DNA of 46,131 nucleotides from Desulfovibrio sp. Its GTDB lineage: Bacteria; Desulfobacterota; Desulfovibrionia; Desulfovibrionales; Desulfovibrionaceae. Below, piece after piece: positions 35,040 to 43,588 of this stretch; position 1 is the stretch's first letter; every line of letters begins with the position of its first letter. A program made the translations under genes and the position numbers. The DNA lies in assembly GCA_017454855.1 (NCBI GenBank), contig JAFTCE010000158.1, positions 1 to 46,131 on the forward strand, in the 5' to 3' direction. The notes under the pieces were generated by a model that saw nothing but the letters and a program-made list of their open reading frames with translations, had not been told where the DNA came from and searched no databases.

Positions 35040-37475
35040 TCAGAACTGACGCATGAGGTTTTCGCCTTCGTCGGCAGTATCGACCGTTGCGGCATCTGCA
35101 CTGGCTCCTTCCATGGCCGAGTCTCCCCTTAGGGGCATGTCCGAGCGATAGGCCAGGCCGCCTGACATAACAATGCCTTCCGGCATGGCAAAATCATCTG
35201 CCGGATAGCGGTTTTCCACCTGCAAGCGGTACTGGCGGAAGATGGGGGCTGCAGTGCGTCCACCCTGCTCCTGACGTCCCAGGCTGTCAACCTGATCGTA
35301 GCCCACGTAGACGCCGGTGACAAGGTAGGGGGAAAAGCCTATGAACCAGACATCATGGGTGTCGTTGGTCGTGCCTGTCTTGCCGGCGATGACGCGTCCC
35401 TCGATGCGTGCCCGTCCACCGGTGCCCGCATTGACAACTTCCTTGAGTAATGTAGCCATGATGTAGGCATTTTGGGGGCTGATGGCTTGCCAGTGTTCCA
35501 CATCCTGCTTGTAGAGCGTACGGCCCTGGGCATCGGTGATGGAGGTGATGATACGCGGGCGCACGCCGAGGCCCTGATTGGCAAAAGCGGCATATGCCTG
35601 GGTGAGGTTGAGCGGCGAAACGGCCACGGCCCCCAAGCTGATGGACAATTCTCTGGGAAAGTGCGGTTCCAAGCCTAGGGCCTTGGCTCTGTCTACGACA
35701 TTGGCGATGCCCACCTGCTGCGCTACGCGCACCGTGCAGGTATTGCGCGAGAGAGCCAATGCCGTGTGTAGAGGCATCGCACCCTTGTAGTTGTGTTCGA
35801 AATTGGAAGGACGCCAAACTTCATTGGTGTAGGGGTTGACATAGACAAAGGGCGCATCCAAGACTGTGGATGAAGGTGTGAAGCCAAAATCCATGGCCGT
35901 GGAATACACAACGGGCTTGAAGCTAGAGCCGGGCTGGCGCCGAGCTTGAGTAGCGCGGTTGAAATGGCTTTCGCCAAATTGATAGCCGCCGATGAGCGCC
36001 ACCACATCGCCGGTTTGCGGTTCCACCGAGGCAATGGCACCCTGTACCAGGGGTTCCTGCTGTAGGCGCAAAGGAATGGGCGTGCCAGGCTTGGCCATTG
36101 CCGGGTCAAAGGCTGCGGATTTTGGCTGGGCGGCATCGCCCTTGCTTCGTTTTTTGTCCTCTGCGGCTGGCTGGGAAGCATGGGCGGCGGTAACCCAGAT
36201 GACATCCCCCGGGACGAATTGGCGCGCTGCCTTGACGGAAGGAGGTGCTTTAGGGCTGATTTTGCGCGCCCAGGCCATGCTGGATGCAGGGATGAAGCCT
36301 GTATATCCCGAACCCAGCTGCACGCGAATCCCTTTGGCGTCAGAACCTGAGATCATGGCCTTGACCCAGTTGCCCCCGCCAAGGTCATAGGGAGAAAAGC
36401 CGCCGCTGGTAGAAAATTTTTTTTGCCGCTCAGCATCCAGTTTCGCCAATGGACCGCGCCAGCCCTGGCGTTTGTCCACGTCTTCCAGGCCCTTGCGTAA
36501 GGCGGCCCCAGCAGCGGTCTGATGTACGGGATCCATGGCGGTGCGCACCACGAGACCGGCTTCGTAGACGAAATCTTCGCCGTATTTGTGCGTTGACACG
36601 CCAAGAGCCTTAAGATTGGACTCCGTAAAGAATTCGATGAGCAGACGTCTGGCCTCTTCCAAATACCACTGGGCAGGTCCAGCGGTGTTCTCGGGCATGC
36701 TCCAGTAAACCAAAGGTTCTGCGGCGGCGCGTTCGTACTCTTCGATCGAAATCCATTTGAGGTCGCGCATGCGGCCCAGCACATACATTTGGCGATTCTT
36801 GGCCTCCAGGGGACGGCGAAAAGGATTGTATGTACTTGGGGCCTTGGGCAGGCCCGCCAAAACGGCGCTCTCGGCCAGGGTGATGTCCGAGGCATGCTTG
36901 CCGAAGTAGGTGCGGGCTGCTGCTTCCACGCCGTAAGAATGTTCCCCTAGATAAATCTGGTTGAGATAGATGGTCAGAATTTGATCCTTGGTGAAGGTCT
37001 TTTCTAGTTGCCAGGCGAGAATAGCTTCCTTCATCTTGCGCGTGTAACTGCGTTCGGAAGTGAGCAGGAGCTGCTTGATGAGTTGCTGTGTGATGGTGCT
37101 GGCGCCTTCCTTTTTTGCCCCCTTGCGGAAATTGTTGATGGCCGCACGCACAATGGCAACAGGATCTACGCCCATGTGGTGGTAGAAAGCGTCATCCTCG
37201 GCAGCCAGGAAGGCCAGAGGGACATGGCGCGACATCTCTTTTAACGTGATTTGAAAGCGTTTCTCATGATAGAGGGTTCCCAGGAGCGAACCATCGCGGG
37301 CCAAAAATATCGCCGCCTGCGGTTGCTTGTATTCGGCAATGCGATTCAAATCGGGCAGATCGCGTGAAGCCCAATAAAAGAGCATGGCCACAGCACTGCC
37401 CGCCAAGAGCGCGGCCAGAAAAAAAATTACCAGCAGAAAGAGGGCGGTTTTTTTGAAAACAGTACTGACGTTCAT
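35040..37475 (-). CDS. mrcA: Class A penicillin-binding protein 1A
   Basis: 811 residues from ATG 37475; a GTG at 37556 would add 27 basic residues and has no ribosome site. One N-terminal membrane helix (TALFLLVIFFLAALLAGSAVA). The glycosyltransferase family 51 domain (about 55-230) shows AAEDDAFYHHMGVD with the catalytic Glu and STITQQLIKQLLL. An OB-like insertion (about 310-400) precedes the transpeptidase domain with SSFK (catalytic Ser), SRNT, and KTGTT. It polymerises glycan and cross-links peptidoglycan in the periplasm. The C-terminal tail is acidic and ends MRQF. It is followed by trmI. Confidence 0.94.
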   Translation of the reverse strand: MNVSTVFKKTALFLLVIFFLAALLAGSAVAMLFYWASRDLPDLNRIAEYKQPQAAIFLARDGSLLGTLYHEKRFQITLKEMSRHVPLAFLAAEDDAFYHHMGVDPVAIVRAAINNFRKGAKKEGASTITQQLIKQLLLTSERSYTRKMKEAILAWQLEKTFTKDQILTIYLNQIYLGEHSYGVEAAARTYFGKHASDITLAESAVLAGLPKAPSTYNPFRRPLEAKNRQMYVLGRMRDLKWISIEEYERAAAEPLVYWSMPENTAGPAQWYLEEARRLLIEFFTESNLKALGVSTHKYGEDFVYEAGLVVRTAMDPVHQTAAGAALRKGLEDVDKRQGWRGPLAKLDAERQKKFSTSGGFSPYDLGGGNWVKAMISGSDAKGIRVQLGSGYTGFIPASSMAWARKISPKAPPSVKAARQFVPGDVIWVTAAHASQPAAEDKKRSKGDAAQPKSAAFDPAMAKPGTPIPLRLQQEPLVQGAIASVEPQTGDVVALIGGYQFGESHFNRATQARRQPGSSFKPVVYSTAMDFGFTPSSTVLDAPFVYVNPYTNEVWRPSNFEHNYKGAMPLHTALALSRNTCTVRVAQQVGIANVVDRAKALGLEPHFPRELSISLGAVAVSPLNLTQAYAAFANQGLGVRPRIITSITDAQGRTLYKQDVEHWQAISPQNAYIMATLLKEVVNAGTGGRARIEGRVIAGKTGTTNDTHDVWFIGFSPYLVTGVYVGYDQVDSLGRQEQGGRTAAPIFRQYRLQVENRYPADDFAMPEGIVMSGGLAYRSDMPLRGDSAMEGASADAATVDTADEGENLMRQF

Positions 37476-37594
37476 GGCCGGGCGATACCTTTTTCTCCTG
37501 CGGCGTAAAGGGTTTGCGCCGTAAGGATGCAGATATCGAGAGGCTGACCATGCCACTCGCCGCGTTCGCCACGCGGTCAGTCGTGCGGCGCAAG

Positions 37595-37632
37595 AAAGAA
37601 AAAGCGGAAGGCTAGGCTTCCGCTTTTTTGCA
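37595..37632. terminator. Bidirectional terminator downstream of dsrC
   Basis: AAAGCGGAAG (37601-37610) pairs with CTTCCGCTTT (37617-37626) around a six-base loop. It is followed by TTTTTT on the plus strand and TTTTTCTTTCTT on the minus strand. It ends the dsrC transcript before the penicillin-binding protein gene. Confidence 0.85.
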
Positions 37633-37649
37633 TTACAAGGTCACAAGGA

Positions 37650-37967
37650 CTACACACATCCTGTCGGCTTGGGCAAGCCAGCCATTTTGCAGGCGCCCTT
37701 GCCGGGACCGGACGGGAAGAGTTCGTAGACTTCTTTCAGTTTGTAGCCGGTGTTTTTGGAAAGGATACGCACCATGGGCGCAATGCCGTTCTTTTTGTAG
37801 TAGTCCTGCAGGAAATCCAGGATTTTCTGATGGTCAGGCGTGATTTCAGCAATGCCCTCAGATTCTTTCACATACTCCATCCATTCGGGGCACCAGTCGT
37901 CATAACGCAGCAGAAAACCGTCCTCGTCAACTTCAAAGCTTTTTCCCTTGTAGGTGATCTCAGCCAT
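37650..37967 (-). CDS. dsrC: Sulfur carrier DsrC
   Basis: 105 residues. DsrC is the physiological co-substrate of dissimilatory sulfite reductase; it carries a sulfur atom as a trisulfide between two cysteines on its flexible C-terminal arm. Both are present, Cys93 in GKGACKMAG and the penultimate Cys104 in PTGCV, so it is the functional DsrC form rather than a TusE-only or RspA-like homologue. The N-terminus is MAEITYKGKSFEVDEDGFL. AGGAGG lies just upstream. It is monocistronic, between a terminator and a leader with hairpins, and away from dsrAB, as usual in Desulfovibrio. Confidence 0.96.
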   Translation of the reverse strand: MAEITYKGKSFEVDEDGFLLRYDDWCPEWMEYVKESEGIAEITPDHQKILDFLQDYYKKNGIAPMVRILSKNTGYKLKEVYELFPSGPGKGACKMAGLPKPTGCV

Positions 37968-38005
37968 GCGTGTGTCCTCCTTGGACGCTATGTTTCAATG
38001 CGCCG

Positions 38006-38046
38006 GGACAAAATGTCCAGACGTTGTGCAACCGGGCCAACCCGGT
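38006..38046 (-). promoter_or_regulatory. Hairpins in the dsrC leader
   Basis: GGACA/TGTCC with a three-base loop (38006-38018) and ACCGGG/CCCGGT with a four-base loop (38031-38046) lie 40-80 bases before the dsrC start. They may stabilise an abundant mRNA. No clear -35/-10 pair was found. Confidence 0.35.
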
Positions 38047-38053
38047 CGAATCC

Positions 38054-38300
38054 TCAGTGGTTAAAATCCACGGTTGACTCCATCCACCAACCGACCTCAT
38101 CACCCGTGGATACGAACCGCTCGGATAGCTCCTCCGTTAAGGGGGAGTTACGAAGAAGGTTGCCATCGGCTTCGTCGTACGTCAAGCCTATTTTCTCCCC
38201 TGAAGGGGAAGTTTCATACCACAAAGGAATTTTTATCAAAAATGAAGCCCTCAAAAACAATTCCACTATACAGTAAACGCCGGTTAATGGCAAGTCCCAT
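38054..38300. repeat. Unexplained repeat-like intergenic segment
   Basis: This 250-base stretch between dsrC and the CBS gene is open in more than one frame on both strands (for example 79 codons on the minus strand, 38293-38054, from a TTG without ribosome site), yet none looks like a real protein. It contains the small complementary blocks CCCCTgaAGGGG (38198-38209) and is AT-richer at one end (38230-38280). It resembles the non-coding dispersed repeats seen in host-associated bacteria; copies elsewhere in the genome would confirm this. Confidence 0.3.
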
Positions 38301-38375
38301 TCAATTTTCGTATGTCTTGGCAGCGGCTTTGGGGCGGCGTATCCGGTTCACACGGCGTTCAGCCCCGACATATTT

Positions 38376-39023
38376 TCAGCGCTGCCAGTAGAGAATTGCA
38401 CACATGGACTCCAGGGACTGGCGCAGGGATTGTTCTGTCTGCGTTTCCAGCGAGCGCACACGAATGTGCAGGTTGCGGATGCCGTTATCCTTAACAGCCG
38501 TGAGTACGGAGAGAATGCGTGCGCCATGAGCGCGCAGGGCGTCAAAGACAGGCCGCGCCGTGCCGGGTTCGTCCGGCAGTTCCACGGCGAAAAGCAGTCC
38601 GCCCAGGCGTACGCCGGTGATGTCCACAAGGGCGGCAAAGACATCGTGATCAGAAATAATGCCAACCATTTTGCCCGTGTCGTCAACTACGGGCAGACCG
38701 CCGATGGCTTTTTCCTGCATGATCAGGGCCACGCGTTCAATGGAGTCGCCAGGTTTGACGGTGATGGGCTGCGGGGTCATAATGTTCTTGGCTTTGATTT
38801 CGGCAAGCAGGTAGTGCAGTTCGTACATATCCAGCGTTGTGGCCTTGGAGGGCGAGGCGTCGCGGACATCGCGATCCGAAATGATGCCGATTACCTGGCC
38901 TTTTTCGTCCACGACGGGAACGCGCCGGATGTGGTGGTCTTTCATAAGTTTGCCCACCTTGAGCAGCGGGGTATTTGGTCCAACGCTGACGACCTCGGTC
39001 GTCATCCAGTCTCGTACGGGCAT
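38376..39023 (-). CDS. CBS-pair / ACT-like domain protein
   Basis: 215 residues from ATG 39023, with GGAGGA six bases upstream; a start at 39065 has no such site. Two CBS motifs form a Bateman module (about 1-135): MTTEVVSVGPNTPLLKVGKL with GIISDRDVRDA, and MTPQPITVKPGDSIERVALI with GIISDHDVFAALV. The last ~75 residues look like an ACT regulatory domain (GLLFAVELPDEPGTARPVFDAL). CBS pairs bind adenine nucleotides and ACT domains small ligands, so this is a ligand-sensing regulator. The target is unknown and no catalytic domain is present. Such AcuB-like proteins are common in Desulfovibrio. Confidence 0.9.
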   Translation of the reverse strand: MPVRDWMTTEVVSVGPNTPLLKVGKLMKDHHIRRVPVVDEKGQVIGIISDRDVRDASPSKATTLDMYELHYLLAEIKAKNIMTPQPITVKPGDSIERVALIMQEKAIGGLPVVDDTGKMVGIISDHDVFAALVDITGVRLGGLLFAVELPDEPGTARPVFDALRAHGARILSVLTAVKDNGIRNLHIRVRSLETQTEQSLRQSLESMCAILYWQR

Positions 39024-39088
39024 GCTTTCCTCCGCAGTGTCGAATTGCCGCAAATGCTTTGCCATGAGCGTACAGCTCTGTGTGTCCT

Positions 39089-39117
39089 GGTATACACAAG
39101 ATGGTGACGCGAGACAA
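39089..39117 (-). promoter_or_regulatory. Candidate promoter of the CBS-ACT gene
   Basis: Minus-strand TTGTCT (39117-39112) and TATACC (39094-39089) separated by 17 bases, 65 bases before the start codon. Confidence 0.45.
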
Positions 39118-39206
39118 GTCCGCAGGGGGGCTTCGCCCTAGCTGGCCTGAAATTTTGCGACCATGATTGTGTCTATGGCACTGGGCTTTGAACAGTCGGT
39201 GTGGAC

Positions 39207-39935
39207 ATGGCCAGAAGCGAAATGTGGAATTTGTGGCACGGCTGCCACAGGAAGAGCGAAGGCTGTCAGCGCTGCTATGTGTTTCGGCGAGATGCCGAGA
39301 ACGGCATCGACGCCAACAGAGTACGCAAGACTGCTGCCTTTGATTTGCCCTTGCGCCGGAACAGGCGCGGAGCGTATACGATACCGGCGGGGACATTGCT
39401 CTGGACGTGTTTCACGTCGGATTTTTTCCTCGAGGAAGCCGATGTCTGGCGCGCAGAGGCATGGCAGATGATGCGCGAGCGCAAGGATCTTGCCTTCACC
39501 ATTGTCACAAAAAGGCCGGAACGCATCCGGCAGGCATTGCCTGCGGACTGGGCCGATGGGTACGGCAATGTCACCATCTACTGCACGATGGAGAACCAGC
39601 GCCGCGCTGACGAACGCCTGCCCTTGTTGCGCAGCTTGCCCTTGCGGCATAAAGGCATCATCTGCGAACCCTTGTTAGGAAAGATAGATTTTCGGGATGG
39701 ACTTGGCCAGTGGTGCGAACACGTGACCGTGGGCGGAGAGTCAGGCCCTCAGGCCCGGATGTGTGACTACGCTTGGGTGTTGGACATACGCCGACAGTGT
39801 GTGAGTGCTGGAGTTTCCTTTGTCTTCAAACAGACGGGAGCCTTGTTTCGCAAGGATGGACGCGTCTATCACATCAAACGGCGCTTGCAGCATGAACAGG
39901 CCCAACGCGCTGGCATCAACTATACGCCACAGTAA
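39207..39935 (+). CDS. DUF5131 (phage Gp37/Gp68-like) protein
   Basis: 242 residues from ATG 39207 (a GTG two codons earlier is equally possible). The N-terminal cysteine motif NLWHGCHRKSEGCQRCYVFR (C-x6-C-x2-C) is the hallmark of this family, which is related to radical SAM/SPL-like iron-sulfur proteins. Other family segments are FTIVTKRPERI, VTIYCTMENQRRADERLP, CEPLLGKID and VTVGGESGP. The catalytic role of the family is not established. It stands alone, divergent from the CBS gene and followed by larC. Codon usage is like its neighbours, so there is no sign of recent phage origin. Confidence 0.88.
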   Translation: MARSEMWNLWHGCHRKSEGCQRCYVFRRDAENGIDANRVRKTAAFDLPLRRNRRGAYTIPAGTLLWTCFTSDFFLEEADVWRAEAWQMMRERKDLAFTIVTKRPERIRQALPADWADGYGNVTIYCTMENQRRADERLPLLRSLPLRHKGIICEPLLGKIDFRDGLGQWCEHVTVGGESGPQARMCDYAWVLDIRRQCVSAGVSFVFKQTGALFRKDGRVYHIKRRLQHEQAQRAGINYTPQ

Positions 39936-40029
39936 ACTTCTGCCAGAAGCATGGTAGGTTTGCCGCCACGAGCCGACGTTCTGGCGAGCGTTAGGGCTTT
40001 TTGCCGAGAGTACTTCCAGGAGGTTGGAC

Positions 40030-41199
40030 ATGGATTTGGGGCAGGACATCTATTTCGATTGCACCTGCGGCATGGACGGACATACTGCACTGGCCGCGCT
40101 GGCGCATCTGGGCGCGGATTTCCGTCCGCTGGAGGGCGCGTTGCGGGCCTCTGGCTTGGCCTGTCGCCTGGTTGTGGAGCAGGTGCTGCGGGATATGGGG
40201 CCTGGCCGTTGCGTCACCCTGGCCTGGGACGGTGACGCGCGTCCAGCGACAAGCTCTGAAGGTCTCAAGTCTTTTGTGCTGCATCTGCCCTTATCTGAAG
40301 TCGTGTTGCGCCACGTTCTGACCGCACTGGATGTCCTGGCCGAGGCCATGTCTACGGTTCTGGGCTGTCCTGCGGAAGACGTCTGCCTGAAAAGCGCCGA
40401 GGCAGACATGGTCGTGCTGGCACTTGGCATTTGCCTTGGCCTGGAACAGCTAGGAGTGCGGCGCGTCACGGCCTCGGCCCTGCCCTGGCCTTCTTTGGCG
40501 TCAGGCAGGGATTTGCCAGTCGGGCAGGCGGCGGTCACGGCGCAGCTCCTCCTCGGCAAGCCCGTTGTCTCCGGCCAGGCTGGGCCAGTCACGCCCCTGG
40601 CTGCGGCCCTGCTGGATGTGGTCGTTGACGAGTACGCGCCAGGTCCGCAGGGTGTGCCCGTGGCCCTGGGCCTTGGCTACGGTTCGGTCGGACAGGGCGG
40701 CGCTGTTCGGGCGCTCCTTTTGCGTCAGACCAGGCCAGAGGCCGCAGACCATGCCTGTGGAGGGCGGGAACCCGTTACCCAGATCGAGACGCATTTGGAT
40801 CATTTGAACGGCGAAGATCTCGGTCTGGCCTTGACGGCGCTCATGGCCCTGTCGGAAGTGCTGGACGTTCTCTGGTTGCCGGGCGTGGGCAAGAAAAACC
40901 GTCCTGCGGGGTTGTTGCGCGTCCTTTGTTTGCCCGTGCATCAGGACGTAGTGGCCCGGGCCGTGCTGCGGCACACGCATACGCTGGGCCTACGTCTGCA
41001 AACCTTGGAGCGCGTCGTGCTGCCCCGTGCGGCTGCGCGTATGCGCGTCATGGGCGAAGAGCTTGCGTCCAAGCGCTATGTGCTTGAAGGGCGCACATAC
41101 ACGCGCCCGGAGGCCGACTCCCTAGCCGCTACGGCATACCGACTGGGCCTGGGGGTTCCGGCCTTGCGGTATGCCCTGCGCGACAAGGACGGGGGTTGA
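40030..41199 (+). CDS. Divergent LarC-like protein (nickel-pincer cofactor family)
   Basis: 389 residues from ATG 40030 with AGGAGG six bases upstream. The start FDCTCGMDGHTALAALAHLG matches the LarC opening DCfSGisGDMtLgALldLG only in part: the GDM Asp and Met are replaced by His and Thr. The usual HFHEVGAVDSI segment is replaced by LKSAEADMVVLALG. The C-terminal LarC2 part is well conserved (IETHLDHLNGEDLGL, KKNRPAGLLRVLC). LarC inserts nickel into the pincer cofactor of lactate racemase-type enzymes. No larA, larB or larE is in the window. The fold assignment is good; activity as a nickel insertase is uncertain because of the changed N-terminal residues. Confidence 0.8.
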   Translation: MDLGQDIYFDCTCGMDGHTALAALAHLGADFRPLEGALRASGLACRLVVEQVLRDMGPGRCVTLAWDGDARPATSSEGLKSFVLHLPLSEVVLRHVLTALDVLAEAMSTVLGCPAEDVCLKSAEADMVVLALGICLGLEQLGVRRVTASALPWPSLASGRDLPVGQAAVTAQLLLGKPVVSGQAGPVTPLAAALLDVVVDEYAPGPQGVPVALGLGYGSVGQGGAVRALLLRQTRPEAADHACGGREPVTQIETHLDHLNGEDLGLALTALMALSEVLDVLWLPGVGKKNRPAGLLRVLCLPVHQDVVARAVLRHTHTLGLRLQTLERVVLPRAAARMRVMGEELASKRYVLEGRTYTRPEADSLAATAYRLGLGVPALRYALRDKDGG

Positions 41200-41606
41200 G
41201 TAAAATGCCCTATCCTCCCTATCGGTAAAGCAGGCTGACCATAACACAAAAAGAGGATGCGACAACCCCTAAACTTCAAATCTGTCCTTGACATGGGGTA
41301 CACTTCAAGATGACGCCCCCGTGAGCGGATACGCAGAGTTAGGTGACGAAAATACTGTATGATAGGCCATGAGATACATGGCAGCATAGAGAGACCTACC
41401 AACCTATGCACGGCAGACGGTCTCATTTTGAGACAGGAGACACCATACCACTTAGGGCTTCAGAAAGTGCGCAAAAATTTTGACACTACCTTGCGCCGCT
41501 AGCACCCTTGCATTCCTTGGAATATTATTGCATTCAAGACGGTGACTATACGGCAATTTGCAGCACGGACACCACTGCCCGGAGGCGAAGGGGTAACAGT
41601 TCTCCC
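41200..41606. other. Gene-free region before the macro-domain gene
   Basis: No convincing ORF, RNA gene or mobile element. Small hairpins occur, for example GCCATG/CATGGC around 41362-41378 and GTCTC/GAGAC around 41419-41433. Two TTGACA boxes (near 41290 and 41480) lack a -10 box. It marks the change from core genes to the accessory right end. Confidence 0.5.
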
Positions 41607-41615
41607 TGCTATAAA
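41607..41615 (+). promoter_or_regulatory. Extended -10 promoter of the macro-domain gene
   Basis: TGCTATAAA fits an extended -10 element (TG-n-TATAAA), about 45 bases upstream of the macro start, with no recognisable -35. Confidence 0.4.
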
Positions 41616-41659
41616 TGCTTGTCCCACAACATGCCGTTGTTTGAGGTTGAAAACAACAT

Positions 41660-42676
41660 ATGCCTTTGAAAATCGTCCGCAATGATATAACGGAAATGCG
41701 CGTGGATGCCATTGTGAACACGGCAAATCCCCGTCCGATCGTAGGTGGCGGGGTTGACTATGCCATCCACAGCAAGGCAGGGCCGGAACTTCTGAAGGCA
41801 CGGCAGGAAATCGGCGATATTGACCGGGGTAAAGCCGCCATCACTCCTGCCTACCATCTGCACGCACGCCATGTCATACATGCGGTAGGCCCTCGCTGGA
41901 AGGGGGGCAATCAGGGGGAGCGGGAAGTTCTCGCCAGTTGCTATGAACATTCGCTTCAGCTTGCCGTAGAGCATGCATGCAGCTCTATCGCCTTCCCTCT
42001 CATATCGGCAGGCTTGTACGGCTGCCCGCCGGAAATTGCCATTGTCACTGCAACCCAGGCCATCCGCGCCTTCTTGCGGAACCATGAGCTGGATGTGTAT
42101 CTCGTGGTCTTTAACCGCGATTGCTTCACGATTTCCACGACTCTCTTTAATGATGTGCGGAATTATATCGATGACAGGTTCGTGGAGAAGCGATTGATGG
42201 AAGAGTTTCGCATGGATGCCCGGCACTACAGACAGACGAGGGGATTGCCGGTAGAAACCTGCCTGGAAAAATATCCCGTAAGGCGTTCCCGGCCTAACCC
42301 CAAAGCGCCAAGCCTTGAAGCTTCCCTGAACCGGATTGGCGAAAGCTTTTCCCAAAAGCTGCTTGCTCTCTTGGAAAGCAAAGGAAAGACGGGTGCGGAA
42401 GTGTACAAGCGCGCTAATGTAGATGCCAAGCATTTTTCGAAAATTCGCAATAATCCCGACTATCACCCCAGCAAGGCAACGGCTTTGGCCTTTGCCGTTG
42501 CCCTGAAACTCAACATTGACGAGACAAAGGATTTTATCGGACGGGCAGGCTATGCCCTCTCTCAAAGCAACAAAGCAGACATTATCGTGGAGTATTTCAT
42601 CAAACGGGGAGAGTACGATATCTATACCATCAATGAAACCTTGTTTACCTTTGGGCAACCGCTGCTCGGTCGATGA
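41660..42676 (+). CDS. Macro-domain protein with a distinctive C-terminal half
   Basis: 338 residues. The N-terminal macro domain (about 1-165) has the ADP-ribose-binding motifs VDAIVNTANPRPIVGGGVDYAI and FPLISAGLYGCPPEIA, plus HVIHAVGP, and looks catalytically intact (MacroD/YmdB type). The C-terminal half (about 220-338) is helical; SLNRIGESFSQKLLALLESK, GAEVYKRANVDAKHFSKIRN and SKATALAFAVALKLN resemble an XRE-like HTH or small DNA/RNA-binding fold. Such fusions are found next to VWA proteins in other gut-type genomes as far as I recall. It may reverse ADP-ribosylation or sense ADP-ribose and act as a regulator. The ribosome site is weak (GAGG 13 bases upstream). It is followed 90 bases later by the VWA gene. 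Confidence 0.88.
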   Translation: MPLKIVRNDITEMRVDAIVNTANPRPIVGGGVDYAIHSKAGPELLKARQEIGDIDRGKAAITPAYHLHARHVIHAVGPRWKGGNQGEREVLASCYEHSLQLAVEHACSSIAFPLISAGLYGCPPEIAIVTATQAIRAFLRNHELDVYLVVFNRDCFTISTTLFNDVRNYIDDRFVEKRLMEEFRMDARHYRQTRGLPVETCLEKYPVRRSRPNPKAPSLEASLNRIGESFSQKLLALLESKGKTGAEVYKRANVDAKHFSKIRNNPDYHPSKATALAFAVALKLNIDETKDFIGRAGYALSQSNKADIIVEYFIKRGEYDIYTINETLFTFGQPLLGR

Positions 42677-42677
42677 C

Positions 42678-42708
42678 AAAAAATTTTTTCATATCGCCTG
42701 ACAGGCGA
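42678..42708. promoter_or_regulatory. Two dyads between the macro and VWA genes
   Basis: AAAAAATTTTTT (42678-42689) is followed closely by TCGCCTG-A-CAGGCGA (42694-42708), a perfect seven-base dyad with a one-base centre. No T tract follows on the plus strand, so an operator is more likely than a terminator. Eight consecutive C residues (42714-42721) come next, then TACAAA (42731-42736). Confidence 0.4.
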
Positions 42709-42766
42709 ACTCACCCCCCCCTGCGTTTGGTACAAAGCCTTCGACATCATCAAGGGGGAATTCACC

Positions 42767-43441
42767 ATGAAACAGGGTTTGGCTGAAATCGTTTTTATCC
42801 TGGACAGAAGCGGATCCATGCATGGATTGGAGGAAGACACCATTGGCGGGTTCAATAATCTGATCCACAGACAGAAAGAAGACGGCGGTGAGGCTCTTGT
42901 CTCCACGGTGCTGTTCGATGACGTCATTGAGGTCATCCATGACCGCGTCCCGCTGGAGAGCGTGCCGGAGCTGACCGAAAAGGAATATTTTGTGCGGGGC
43001 ACAACAGCTCTTCTCGATGCTCTTGGGGGAGGCATCCGACACATTGGCTATATCCACAAGCACGCCCCTGACGAGGAAAGGCCCGAAAAGACCCTGTTTG
43101 TCATCACCACGGACGGTTTGGAGAATGCCAGCCGACGTTACAGATATGCCGAAATCAAGTACAAGGTAGAGCGACAGCAAAGAAGGTATGGCTGGGAATT
43201 TTTGTTCCTAGGTGCCAATATGGATGCCATCAGCGAAGCAGCGGCAATAGGCATAAGGGCCAACCGCGCTGTGAGATATCTGCGCGACAGAGATGGAACG
43301 GTCCTCAACTATGATGTCATGCATGATGCCATACGCCATGTGCGTTTTAGCTCTTCGAGGCTTCCGAATGATTGGAAAAGGCGCATTGAGGAAGATATGG
43401 ATCGCCGTGGTGGAGATGTGGATGACACCTTCCGCAAGTAG
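42767..43441 (+). CDS. von Willebrand factor A domain protein
   Basis: 224 residues with GGGGGA upstream. The metal-ion-dependent adhesion site is complete: Asp13-x-Ser15-x-Ser17 (DRSGSM), Thr79/Thr80 in VRGTTALLD, and Asp116 in ITTDGLEN. The family resembles the stand-alone cytoplasmic VWA proteins of the TerF/YfbK type; there is no signal peptide or membrane helix. The C-terminal ~60 residues are charged and end GGDVDDTFRK. Such proteins usually scaffold a complex through Mg2+ binding. Its partner is probably the upstream macro protein. The final codons run into an AT-rich region with no clear terminator. Confidence 0.9.
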   Translation: MKQGLAEIVFILDRSGSMHGLEEDTIGGFNNLIHRQKEDGGEALVSTVLFDDVIEVIHDRVPLESVPELTEKEYFVRGTTALLDALGGGIRHIGYIHKHAPDEERPEKTLFVITTDGLENASRRYRYAEIKYKVERQQRRYGWEFLFLGANMDAISEAAAIGIRANRAVRYLRDRDGTVLNYDVMHDAIRHVRFSSSRLPNDWKRRIEEDMDRRGGDVDDTFRK

Positions 43442-43588
43442 GAAGTCGTCTGGCTGAAACTGTGAGAAAACGGTAACGGCCAAAAAAATATGTGTGTTTT
43501 CGTAATGTCACGAAGGGTAAGAAATCTGCTTGTACTAAAGTATTTGTATAGTAAACGACGAAAATAAGCTGTCTTTAGTGTGTTCATC

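Noticed and set aside
38030..38060. tRNA T-loop-like sequence GGTCGAATCC
   Set aside because: No acceptor stem, anticodon arm or D arm could be built around it.
38054..38293. 79-codon minus-strand ORF
   Set aside because: Starts with TTG without a ribosome site; the plus strand is equally open, which suggests a repeat rather than a gene.
41452..41721. Minus-strand ORF upstream of the macro gene
   Set aside because: Overlaps the macro start in antisense and has no recognisable domain.
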